This document shows positions 54,741-62,428 of a stretch of 64,000 nt of DNA, in pieces. The notes below the pieces were generated by a model. That model had not been told where the DNA came from. It did no database searches and was given only the letters and a program-made list of their open reading frames with translations. The DNA is from Berkiella_A sp964633725. GTDB taxonomy: Bacteria > Pseudomonadota > Gammaproteobacteria > Berkiellales > Berkiellaceae. Positions within the stretch are counted from its first letter, which is position 1, and the number at the start of each line of letters is the position of its first letter. Position numbers and translations under genes: made by a program. Where the stretch lies: assembly GCA_964633725.1 (NCBI GenBank), contig CAZWHY010000009.1:1-64000 (forward strand). Direction: 5' to 3'.

Positions 54741-54789
54741 GCTGATGCAGGCTCGTCTAAAGATGCTAGCTTTTACGTATAGCGCTTAG
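54741..54789 (+). pseudogene. Remnant of a duplicated porin 3' end
   Basis: Matches the last 63 bp of the porin gene (53404-53466) with a gap of about 14 bp and scattered changes. The identical core is CGTCTAAAGATGCTA. Translated, ADTGPSKDANFY of the porin appears as ADAGSSKDASFY, and both end in a similar TATAG-GC-TAG. It lacks any start or barrel and overlaps the thiE stop. Confidence 0.8.
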
Positions 54790-55733
54790 ATTTTTTCGCG
54801 ATTAAATACACCTTGAGAAATAGCAATCATATCAACACCGGTATCTAATACAAAGTTTATGTTGGATTGATTAATGCCGCCAATACCACATACAGGTATT
54901 GAAACGACTTTGATAATAGATTTTAATGTTTCAAGAGATGTGGCAACAGTATCGGTTTTTGTTTGGCTGTCATATAGACATCCAACAGAAATGTACGATG
55001 CACCAGCTTGCTCGGCGACTAATGCGGCTTCAGTTGAGTGGCAGGTTGCCCCAATAATAAAGTGCTCTGGCACTATTTTTCTGGTTTCCTCTACTGGAAA
55101 GTCATTTTGTCCCAAATGCACGCCATCCCCGTAAGCCAAAGCAATGTCGAGGTAATCATTAATGATGAGCAAGCAGTTGTAATTTTTACAGATAGCGTTT
55201 AGCGTTTGCGCTAATTTTAATGTTTCTAATTTATTTTGATTTTTGATTCGAAGTTGGCAGATTTTTATATTATTTTTCACAATAATTTTTTCTATTTTAT
55301 CAAAAGAATGTAATAGTGGATTGCAAATAGCATAAATGCCCATTAATTTGTCATGCTGTAAGTGTTTTTTCAGTTTTTCTATTATAAGATGGTGAATATC
55401 ATATGCTTCAAATCTTAATTTTTTATATATTGCTTGGTTCTTTAGCTCTTCTAGTGTACGAGCGGCTTCTTGCATGCGGATAGCGTTGGCATGTGTAATG
55501 TCTATTAGATTAGCGCGTATATTATTTTCTATAAATTGTGGCCCACCAATATCAGTATTGGTTTCCCTGCAAATGCTCTCTATTTTGAGACTGTGCTTTA
55601 GTTTTTTTATTTTTGCAAATAAGGGCTCGTCTTGTAAAACAAAACGAGCAATATCTTCCAATACCCTAGCGCCTTCCTTAAAACGATTAATATTGGCGTC
55701 GATAATATAATTGATTCTTGGTTGTAATGCCAT
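54786..55733 (-). CDS. thiE: ThiD2-ThiE fusion: HMP-P kinase and thiamine-phosphate synthase
   Basis: 315 aa from the ATG at 55733, which lies 1 nt after the thi4 stop; an in-frame ATG at 55838 would overlap thi4 by about 100 bp. Residues 1-130 match the ThiD2 domain (IIDANINRFKEGARVLEDIARFVL ... ANAIRMQEAARTLEEL), an alternative HMP-phosphate kinase. Residues about 135-315 are ThiE (IYAICNP, LLIINDYLDIALAYGDGVHLGQNDFP, IIGATCHS, ASYISVGCLYDSQTK, PVCGIGGIN). It would phosphorylate HMP-P and couple it to the thiazole to give thiamine phosphate. Third gene of the operon. Confidence 0.93.
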   Translation of the reverse strand: MALQPRINYIIDANINRFKEGARVLEDIARFVLQDEPLFAKIKKLKHSLKIESICRETNTDIGGPQFIENNIRANLIDITHANAIRMQEAARTLEELKNQAIYKKLRFEAYDIHHLIIEKLKKHLQHDKLMGIYAICNPLLHSFDKIEKIIVKNNIKICQLRIKNQNKLETLKLAQTLNAICKNYNCLLIINDYLDIALAYGDGVHLGQNDFPVEETRKIVPEHFIIGATCHSTEAALVAEQAGASYISVGCLYDSQTKTDTVATSLETLKSIIKVVSIPVCGIGGINQSNINFVLDTGVDMIAISQGVFNREKI

Positions 55734-55734
55734 T

Positions 55735-56547
55735 TTAATGCTCAGTTGCCAAGGCTGGGTCAGGTGTGTCCTCCAGTTGTTTAAGAAGTTTGAGTACTTC
55801 ATGTCCAGCCTTTTCTCCGGATAGTAGCATGCCACCAAAAGTAGGCCCCATACGTGGCACGCCTTCTTTTTCTGAAACCGCCATTCCAGCGATCACAAGG
55901 TTAGGGAAGACTTGCTTAGTACGCTCTACAATGGCCTGTTCCGAGCCTTCTATCCACAGTGGCCCCATTCCAAGTGTCTTTAATAAATTACGTTTTTCAA
56001 GTAGTCTACAAATTTTGGCATCATGTCCTGTGGCATCAATGGTAATCTTGCCTTCAATAATAATAGGATCTAAACAGGTAATGAGTTTGGGTAATGTGGT
56101 GACAGGCGTCCAATTAATGACCAAACCAGTGAGCTGCTTGTTTTTAATCATGACATCTTCCACAATCGTCATATTTAAGAATTTTACACCCGCTTCACAA
56201 GCTCCTCGGATTAACCCAGAGGCAAAATAAGGTGAATCCGCTACATATAAACCTGGTTGAACTGTTTTATATGGAATGTTGAGTTCATCTAGTATTCTAT
56301 TAGCAGGCGCTCTGAAGGTGACTTTATTCATGAGATAGCCGCCTATCCACATGCCGCCGCCTAAGTAATTATTTCTTTCTATAATGGTAACTCTGTATCC
56401 TGCATTGGCTAAAATCCTACCGGAGACTAGGCCGGCAGGCCCTGCACCTGCAATTAAAACATCGGATTCCACTGCATCGTCTAAATGCTGAAAGTATTCA
56501 TGAATAATAGCGCGGCTAATGGTTTTTTCATCAATCTTTGAAAACAT
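55735..56547 (-). CDS. thi4: Thi4-type thiazole synthase with donor-site cysteine
   Basis: 270 aa. FAD/NAD-fold enzyme with GAGPAG at 34-39, RNNYLGGGMWIGGYLMNKV and the late RMGPTFGGMLLSGEKA, as in yeast THI4 and archaeal homologues. It makes the thiamine thiazole precursor from NAD, glycine and a sulfur source. The NWTPVT ... CLDPIIIE segment aligns with yeast NWTLVT ... CMDPNVIE, so Cys158 sits at the yeast Cys205 position that donates its sulfur. Many prokaryotic homologues have His there and use sulfide. It lies 14 bp after thi5 with AGGAGA before its ATG. No thiS, thiG or thiH is present in the window. Confidence 0.93.
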   Translation of the reverse strand: MFSKIDEKTISRAIIHEYFQHLDDAVESDVLIAGAGPAGLVSGRILANAGYRVTIIERNNYLGGGMWIGGYLMNKVTFRAPANRILDELNIPYKTVQPGLYVADSPYFASGLIRGACEAGVKFLNMTIVEDVMIKNKQLTGLVINWTPVTTLPKLITCLDPIIIEGKITIDATGHDAKICRLLEKRNLLKTLGMGPLWIEGSEQAIVERTKQVFPNLVIAGMAVSEKEGVPRMGPTFGGMLLSGEKAGHEVLKLLKQLEDTPDPALATEH

Positions 56548-56561
56548 AATTTCTCCTAGTA

Positions 56562-57470
56562 TTACGCAGCTTCACATGGCACAGGTGCGGGAATAAATTG
56601 ATTGGTAAAGCAAGTTTTGTAATCTGTTTGCTCTGATAATATGTTTAATCTTTTGGCATAGCATGAAACTTTTTGCCAATCTCTATCAACATTTAACAAA
56701 TCTCTTGAGAAAAATGGTAAGCAGTGATAAAAAATATTTTTAAACAAAGGGGTATTTAGATTGGGCTTTGCTGAGATTAAAAGTTCAAAAGCTTGTTGTG
56801 GGTTTTCTCGTGTGTATTGCATACCTTGTAATGTTGCCTGCATAAACCGTTTTAACATGGTTTGTTCAGTTTGTAACAGAGACTCATGTGCAATAAAAAG
56901 AATGGAACAAAAACAGCAGCAGCCTAAATCAGCCAATTGGTCAATTCTCAAAAAATTACTTTCTTCGCCATATGATTCGACTTCTAGTTGTTGAAAACAA
57001 GATAAACCAATTGCCATATCCACTTTTCCATCAACGATGGCTTTAGCGGCATCCATTCCAATGCGTTTCGTAGTATATTCACTGGTTTGGATACCGGATT
57101 CTTTGGCTAATTGATCAATCATTATCTTGCCAAATTCACCAATATAGCCAATACATTTTCCTTTGATGTCCTCTAGTGTTTGTATATTATTGCGTTTTAA
57201 CGAAATAAACCCAGTGGGCGGCTCATCAAATAAAGTCCCTATAGATTGTATTGGATAGCCTCTGTCTCGTGCGGCAAAACAGTGGATCATGGCCTTTAGC
57301 CCAAGCTTGACTTCACCACGGCCTACAATTTTTGTCACATCTGTTGGGTTGTGTGGTTCTAATAAGGCTAAATCTATATCTTGTTCTTGATAAAATCCCA
57401 TTTTTTGTGCAACAACAATGGGCGTATGGTATGGATTTAAATACCAGTTTAATAATAGTGGCACGTGCAT
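56562..57470 (-). CDS. thi5: Thi5-type HMP-P synthase
   Basis: 302 aa. It follows yeast THI5 closely: LLNWYLNPYHTPI, LEPHNPTDVTKIVG, LGLKAMIH, GYIGEFGKIMIDQL and LRIDQLADLGCCCFC. Lys59 and His63 match yeast Lys62 (PLP-binding) and His66 (donates ring atoms). The CCCFC motif at 184-188 is intact. Yeast THI5 makes HMP-P from its own active-site His and PLP, one turnover per protein. Similar enzymes are known in Legionella. It replaces ThiC, which is absent here. First gene of the riboswitch-controlled operon, with TAGGAGAGG before its ATG. Confidence 0.94.
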   Translation of the reverse strand: MHVPLLLNWYLNPYHTPIVVAQKMGFYQEQDIDLALLEPHNPTDVTKIVGRGEVKLGLKAMIHCFAARDRGYPIQSIGTLFDEPPTGFISLKRNNIQTLEDIKGKCIGYIGEFGKIMIDQLAKESGIQTSEYTTKRIGMDAAKAIVDGKVDMAIGLSCFQQLEVESYGEESNFLRIDQLADLGCCCFCSILFIAHESLLQTEQTMLKRFMQATLQGMQYTRENPQQAFELLISAKPNLNTPLFKNIFYHCLPFFSRDLLNVDRDWQKVSCYAKRLNILSEQTDYKTCFTNQFIPAPVPCEAA

Positions 57471-57680
57471 AAGCCTCTCCTAAATTTGAAGATATTTTAA
57501 TAGTAATATTCTAAAAAATTCAAAAATTATTTTGTGGGAGAGCGCCTATGGGCTATACCATGGCAGAGGAATTTTCAAATGCCCATACAACAATCGTAAG
57601 CAATATAATATTGGGTGATTAGCAGAAAATAATTGAGAACCAAAGTGGTTCTTTTCTAGTAGATAAGATGTTTTTAACAT

Positions 57681-57770
57681 ATCTCTTCCCTTCGCAGACG
57701 TTAATCAGAGCAGGTTCGGCGGGTCCAATAAATAATATTGTCTCAGCGTATTCATACGCACCCCGAGAGT
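57681..57770 (-). promoter_or_regulatory. TPP riboswitch
   Basis: Read on the minus strand, the order is CTCTCGGGGTGC, a P3 hairpin GCGTATGAATACGC, CTGAGA, a variable P3a hairpin (CAATATTATTTATTG), GACCC, CGAACCTG, then GCGAAGGGAAG and GAGAT closing P1. These are the conserved blocks of the THI element. The 210-nt leader to thi5 holds a small hairpin (AGAACCACTTTGGTTCT, near 57634-57650) and, at 57536-57542, CTCTCCC, which could pair with the thi5 GGAGAG ribosome site. Control is therefore probably at translation. Confidence 0.95.
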
Positions 57771-57793
57771 GTGTTACTTGTTGTAACACGCAC

Positions 57794-57822
57794 ATTCTAC
57801 CCAAAAAGAAGAGGTTAAGTAA
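57794..57822 (-). promoter_or_regulatory. Predicted promoter of the thiamine operon
   Basis: On the minus strand TTACTT (57817-57822) and TAGAAT (57794-57799) with a 17-bp spacer, placing transcription start about 15 nt before the riboswitch. Confidence 0.4.
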
Positions 57823-57845
57823 ATGATAAAGTTAAAATAATTTTC

Positions 57846-57873
57846 AAAAAAACCAAATTGTAAAAATTTGGTT
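57846..57873 (-). terminator. Terminator of ubiG-gph
   Basis: Nine-bp perfect stem AACCAAATT / AATTTGGTT with a 5-nt loop, followed on the minus strand by a run of T. It ends 9 bp past the gph stop and separates this operon from the thiamine operon. Confidence 0.85.
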
Positions 57874-57881
57874 AGAACAAA

Positions 57882-58541
57882 TTAAAAAAACTTTAATAAT
57901 AACTCTGGGTTTTGTATATAAAAGTCAGCATTCCAATGTGCGGTATTTTCATTTTGAGGAATGTAACCATACTCAGCGACCATGCTTTTTGTACCGGCAT
58001 TTTTGCTGGCTTGTACATCTGTTTTAGCATCGCCTATATATAGGGCAGTGTGGTTAGGTGTTTTTAAAGTTTTCAAGCCGTGGAGCAGAGGTGCGCTATC
58101 AGGTTTTTGAGTTGATAGAGTGTCGCCACAGACCAAGCAGCCAGCTTGTTGTAACAGTGGGAACATGGCAATTAAAGGATCGGCATAGCGGTGTGATTTG
58201 TTGGTAATAATACCCCAGGCGATATTTTGTTGCTGTAAGTTCTGAATTACTTTATCCATTTCTGGGAAAAATACAGTTTTTTGTCCCAAATGATTCACAT
58301 ATAATTCCAAAAAATCGCCCAATAACGAATCCAAATTTTTGTCATCATGTGCTAGCTGGAATGCCTGGCGAACCATTTCTTTGGCACCAAGTGAAATAGT
58401 GCTTCTAAAAATTTCTGGCTGTATCGCTTGTTTTTGATGCTCGCTCAGTAAAATATTCATACAATATTGAAACTCTGGCGCTGTGTCTAATATAGTGCCA
58501 TCTAAATCAAATAATATGGTTTCAAATTTTTGTGATTTCAT
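57882..58541 (-). CDS. gph: Phosphoglycolate phosphatase-like HAD hydrolase
   Basis: 219 aa from the ATG at 58541, which has AAAGGA upstream; an ATG at 58562 would overlap ubiG. HAD motif I is LFDLDGTILDT, motif II ITNKS, and the late GDAKTDVQASKNAG carries the metal-binding Asp. Position directly after ubiG (3-bp gap) matches the ubiG-gph pairing of gammaproteobacteria. It would dephosphorylate 2-phosphoglycolate or a related small phosphate ester. Confidence 0.88.
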   Translation of the reverse strand: MKSQKFETILFDLDGTILDTAPEFQYCMNILLSEHQKQAIQPEIFRSTISLGAKEMVRQAFQLAHDDKNLDSLLGDFLELYVNHLGQKTVFFPEMDKVIQNLQQQNIAWGIITNKSHRYADPLIAMFPLLQQAGCLVCGDTLSTQKPDSAPLLHGLKTLKTPNHTALYIGDAKTDVQASKNAGTKSMVAEYGYIPQNENTAHWNADFYIQNPELLLKFF

Positions 58542-58543
58542 GA

Positions 58544-59269
58544 CTATCCTTTTGTATAACAAGCCAAATAGTTTACTGAAACATCTGAGGTTAAGTTAAA
58601 GTTTTTGGTAATAGGATGATATTTTATGCCAGATAATTTTTGTAAATGAAAGCCGCAAGTACGAGCCCACCGAGTTAGCTCGCTAGGCTTAATGAAACGA
58701 GCATATTGATGTGTGCCTTTGGGTATCATATTTAATATATACTCAGCCCCCAAAATTGCATGGATGTAGGACTTTGCGTTTCTATTTAAGGTGGATAACA
58801 ATAATAAACCATTGGGTTTGAGCAATTTTTGGCAAGCATCTAAAATTGCCATTGGATCAGGTACGTGCTCTAAGCATTCTAAGCAAGTAATCACATCAAA
58901 GCTTTTGGGTTGCGCATCGGCCAAAGCTTCTGCGCTTATGGTTTGATACTCAGGTTGGGTCTCTAAGTGCTGGGCGTGCTTTTTAGCGGCTTGTATCGCG
59001 GCATCAGACATATCTATGCCTAAGGCATCTGCGCCTTGTATTGCTAAAGCTTCTGTTAAGATGCCCGCGCCGCATCCAATATCTAATACTTTTTTTCCAG
59101 ATAGTTCTGTTTGGTCGAGTATAAATGCCATACGGATAGGGTTGATTGTATGCAGCATTTTCATTGGACCTTTGGGATCCCACCATTGCTCTGCTTGTCG
59201 AGAGAATTGTGCGATCTCAGCTGGATCCATGTTGGTGTGATTATTAGGGTTCTGTGTTAGTTCTTGCAT
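58544..59269 (-). CDS. ubiG: Ubiquinone biosynthesis O-methyltransferase UbiG
   Basis: About 241 aa from the ATG at 59269, chosen because MDPAEIAQFSRQAEQWWD then falls at the same distance from the start as in E. coli UbiG; 59308 is possible. SAM-binding motif VLDIGCGAGILTEALA, then CLECLEHVPDP. The LHTINPIRMAFI block is UbiG-specific. It performs both O-methylations in ubiquinone synthesis. Confidence 0.93.
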   Translation of the reverse strand: MQELTQNPNNHTNMDPAEIAQFSRQAEQWWDPKGPMKMLHTINPIRMAFILDQTELSGKKVLDIGCGAGILTEALAIQGADALGIDMSDAAIQAAKKHAQHLETQPEYQTISAEALADAQPKSFDVITCLECLEHVPDPMAILDACQKLLKPNGLLLLSTLNRNAKSYIHAILGAEYILNMIPKGTHQYARFIKPSELTRWARTCGFHLQKLSGIKYHPITKNFNLTSDVSVNYLACYTKG

Positions 59270-59475
59270 ATATGTTAGATGAATTAGTTTATTGAGTATA
59301 TCCTCCATTGTAGCCGATTATTAGCTCAAATCAGAGCTTTTAAACGTGGGGATATCGTACGTAATGGCTCAAGCTATGGTAAAATGTCGCAACATATTAG
59401 TCTCTATGGATCTTAAAATAAAGATCTCGGGGATTTTCAAATTAACAGTTTGCTTTCAAACAAAGGAGCCAGTTA

Positions 59476-62175
59476 GTGACAGAGCTCGCAAAAGAAATCC
59501 ACGTCGTCAATATAGAAGATGAACTCAAGCAATCCTACTTGGATTATGCCATGAGTGTCATCGTTGGCCGGGCTTTACCTGATGTACGCGATGGACTAAA
59601 ACCCGTGCATAGACGGGTATTATTTGCCATGTCAGAGCTCAATAATGACTGGAACAAAGCCTACAAAAAATCGGCTCGTGTGGTCGGGGATGTGATTGGT
59701 AAGTATCACCCACATGGTGACTCTGCTGTTTACGACACCATTGTTCGAATGGCTCAGCCTTTCTCGTTACGCTATATGCTTATCGATGGGCAAGGGAACT
59801 TCGGGTCTGTTGATGGTGACTCAGCGGCAGCTATGCGTTATACGGAAGTCAGGATGTCCAAATTTGCCCACTCTTTGCTGGCAGATTTGGAAAAAGACAC
59901 AGTTGATTTTTCACCAAACTACGATGAAACCGAATTCGCACCCGATGTATTGCCCACTAGAATTCCCAATCTATTAGCCAATGGTTCCTCTGGGATTGCG
60001 GTTGGTATGGCGACGAATATTCCGCCACATAACTTAAAAGAAGTGATAGATGGTTGTTTTGCGCTCATGGAAAATCCAGAAATCACTATAGATGAGCTGA
60101 TTAAGCATATCCCGGGGCCTGATTTCCCAACGGGCGCTATTATTAATGGCTGCGCGGGTATTTATGATGCTTATCGAACTGGACGAGGGCGTATTTATAT
60201 TCGTTCTCAAGCAGAAATAGAAGTAAACGAGAAAACGCAAAGAGAATCTATCGTTGTAACCGAAATTCCCTATCAGGTGAATAAATCGCGATTGATAGAA
60301 AAAATTGCAGAGCTAGTGAAAGATAAAAAGCTGGAAGGTATTTCTGGCCTGCGAGACGAATCTGATAAAGATGGTATGCGCATTGTGGTTGAATTAAAGC
60401 GCAATGAAAATTCTGATGTAATTTTAAATAATCTCTTTTCTCAAACTCAAATGGAAACGGTATTTGGGATTAATATGGTGGCCTTGGTCGATGGGCAGCC
60501 GCGCACATTAAATATCAAACGCATATTAGAAGAATTTATTCGCCATCGTAAAGTTGTGGTGAATAGGCGCACGGCTTTTGAGCTCAGAAAAGCCAGAGAT
60601 CGCGCACATATTTTAGAAGGTTGGAGTGTTGCGTTAGCAAATTTGGATGAAGTAATTGAACTAATTAAATCATCTGCATCACCTCAAGAGGCACGCGATA
60701 AATTACTAGATAAAACCTGGGTGCCTGGGCGCGTCACAGAGTTGCTGAAAAAAGCAGGTGGAGACGAGCTCTCTAAGCCAGAATTGCTATCTTCTCATTT
60801 AGGTTTATCACCAGAAGGTTACAGGCTTTCTTTGCCTCAAGCTCAAGCGGTTTTAGATCTTAAATTGCATCGTTTGACAGGCTTAGAACAAGACAAAATC
60901 TTCAAAGAATATGAAGCAATTATTGAAGAAATCAAACGATTGGTGAATATTCTGGTCAACCCTAGTACTTTATTAAATGTGGTTAAAGAAGAACTGCGTG
61001 AGGTACAAGAGGCTTTCTTAGATGCTCGTCGAACGGTGATTATACAATCTAAATTGGATTTATGCCGAGAAGATTTAATTACGGAAGAAACACGGGTCGT
61101 TACGCTGTCTCATTTGGGGTATGTTAAAACGCAGCCATTAGATAGTTATTCTGCACAAAGGCGTGGTGGGCGTGGCAAAGCGGCCACCAAAATGAAGGAT
61201 GAAGATTTCGTAGAGAAGTTATTGGTTGCGAATACACATGATACGATTTTATGTTTCTCCAATAAAGGTAAGGTCTATTGGCTCAAAGTGTATGAGTTAC
61301 CGCTGGGAACAAGACAATCGCGCGGTAAGCCGATTATTAATCAGTTGCCTTTGACGCCAGATGAGAGAATCAGTGCTATTTTGCCGATTCAAGATTATAC
61401 CGAAGGTGCTTTTGTCTTCATGGCAACAAGAATGGGTACCGTGAAGAAAGTTAGCTTATTAGATTTTTCCAGACCAAGATCCTCAGGCATTATTGCTGTT
61501 GATTTAGTAGAAGAAGATGAATTAGTCGGTGCTGAAATCACAGATGGTGCTAAAGATGTCATGTTATTCACCAATGTTGGTAAAGCCATACGATTCGATG
61601 AAGAAAAAGTTCGGGCAATGGGGCGTACTGCCAAAGGTGTGAGAGGTATTAGGTTACAGGGCGGTCAACGTGTTGTATCTATGATTGTGGTAGAAGAAAA
61701 TAGAAGCATTTTGACTTGTACCGAGAATGGCTTTGGTAAGCGTACCAGTATTGATGAGTTTCCTGTCAAAGGTCGTGGTGGTCAAGGTGTGATTTCTATT
61801 CAAACATCTCCTAGAAACGGCCATGTTGTTGGTGCGGTCGGTGTTCAAGACGACGATGAAGTCATGTTGATTACCAATGGCGGCGTACTGGTTCGTATTC
61901 GCGCCTCTGAGATTTCATTGGTTGGGCGTAATACTCAAGGTGTGACGCTGATTAATCTGGCAAATGATGAAAAACTGATTAGCCTTGAAAGAGTGGATGA
62001 GCTAGAAAGCGCTAAGTCAGAAGAAGATAGCGCGAGCGTGGATGAAGATAGTGGAAGTGGTGTAGAAAACACATCAGATTCTAGCTCGGCGGTGGAACCT
62101 GAGTCTAATTCTGAGTCTGAGTCTGATTCTGAGTCTAGTTCTGACTCTGAAGTAGAGGATGATACTTCGGATTAG
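59476..62175 (+). CDS. gyrA: DNA gyrase subunit A
   Basis: 899 aa starting at GTG 59476, with AAGGAG upstream. N-terminal breakage-reunion domain with active-site Tyr122 (AAMRYTE), coiled coil, and a C-terminal beta-pinwheel with a GyrA-box-like QRRGGRGK. Quinolone-resistance positions are Ser83 and Asp87, the sensitive form. The last 45 residues are a Ser/Glu/Asp repeat tail (SESESDSESSSDSEVEDD). A small hairpin (59409-59426) lies in the leader. The divergent neighbour is ubiG. Confidence 0.97.
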   Translation: MTELAKEIHVVNIEDELKQSYLDYAMSVIVGRALPDVRDGLKPVHRRVLFAMSELNNDWNKAYKKSARVVGDVIGKYHPHGDSAVYDTIVRMAQPFSLRYMLIDGQGNFGSVDGDSAAAMRYTEVRMSKFAHSLLADLEKDTVDFSPNYDETEFAPDVLPTRIPNLLANGSSGIAVGMATNIPPHNLKEVIDGCFALMENPEITIDELIKHIPGPDFPTGAIINGCAGIYDAYRTGRGRIYIRSQAEIEVNEKTQRESIVVTEIPYQVNKSRLIEKIAELVKDKKLEGISGLRDESDKDGMRIVVELKRNENSDVILNNLFSQTQMETVFGINMVALVDGQPRTLNIKRILEEFIRHRKVVVNRRTAFELRKARDRAHILEGWSVALANLDEVIELIKSSASPQEARDKLLDKTWVPGRVTELLKKAGGDELSKPELLSSHLGLSPEGYRLSLPQAQAVLDLKLHRLTGLEQDKIFKEYEAIIEEIKRLVNILVNPSTLLNVVKEELREVQEAFLDARRTVIIQSKLDLCREDLITEETRVVTLSHLGYVKTQPLDSYSAQRRGGRGKAATKMKDEDFVEKLLVANTHDTILCFSNKGKVYWLKVYELPLGTRQSRGKPIINQLPLTPDERISAILPIQDYTEGAFVFMATRMGTVKKVSLLDFSRPRSSGIIAVDLVEEDELVGAEITDGAKDVMLFTNVGKAIRFDEEKVRAMGRTAKGVRGIRLQGGQRVVSMIVVEENRSILTCTENGFGKRTSIDEFPVKGRGGQGVISIQTSPRNGHVVGAVGVQDDDEVMLITNGGVLVRIRASEISLVGRNTQGVTLINLANDEKLISLERVDELESAKSEEDSASVDEDSGSGVENTSDSSSAVEPESNSESESDSESSSDSEVEDDTSD

Positions 62176-62206
62176 AGTGGTAGTGTAGTAATCGATGAGC
62201 GAAGCG

Positions 62207-62309
62207 AATCTTTTCCCACTTTGTAAAAGAGGGGGGCGCGAAGCGCAAGGGAGATTTTATAAAATCCTTCTCGCGCTTTGCGCCTCTTTCCTTTACAAGG
62301 GAAGATTTA
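62207..62309. repeat. Palindromic repeat element after gyrA
   Basis: A 103-bp imperfect palindrome with outer arms around AATCTTTTCCC and GGGAAGATT (with TTTGTAAA / TTTACAA inside), inner GGCGCGAAGCGC / GCGCTTTGCGCC, and a central GATTTTATAAAATC. The nested structure and GC-rich core in an AT-rich genome suggest a small non-coding mobile element (MITE or REP-like). It may also terminate gyrA transcription. Confidence 0.75.
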
Positions 62310-62428
62310 TTGTTGCTACGCAAACAAAAAAACAAGTAAGATTCTCTACACTTATCAAAAAACTATCCCTATAATTTCCACCCTTTATTGACAACTTAGA
62401 CTACTGATTTGCTACAAGGAACTGTATT

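Noticed and set aside
55766..56230. 154-codon open frame antisense to thi4
   Set aside because: Composition is that of a reverse-complemented coding sequence; thi4 on the other strand is certain.
57619..57804. 61-codon open frame across the TPP riboswitch
   Set aside because: It covers the conserved riboswitch blocks and has no protein features.
59476..62175. Quinolone resistance in gyrA
   Set aside because: Residues 83 and 87 are Ser and Asp, the sensitive form.
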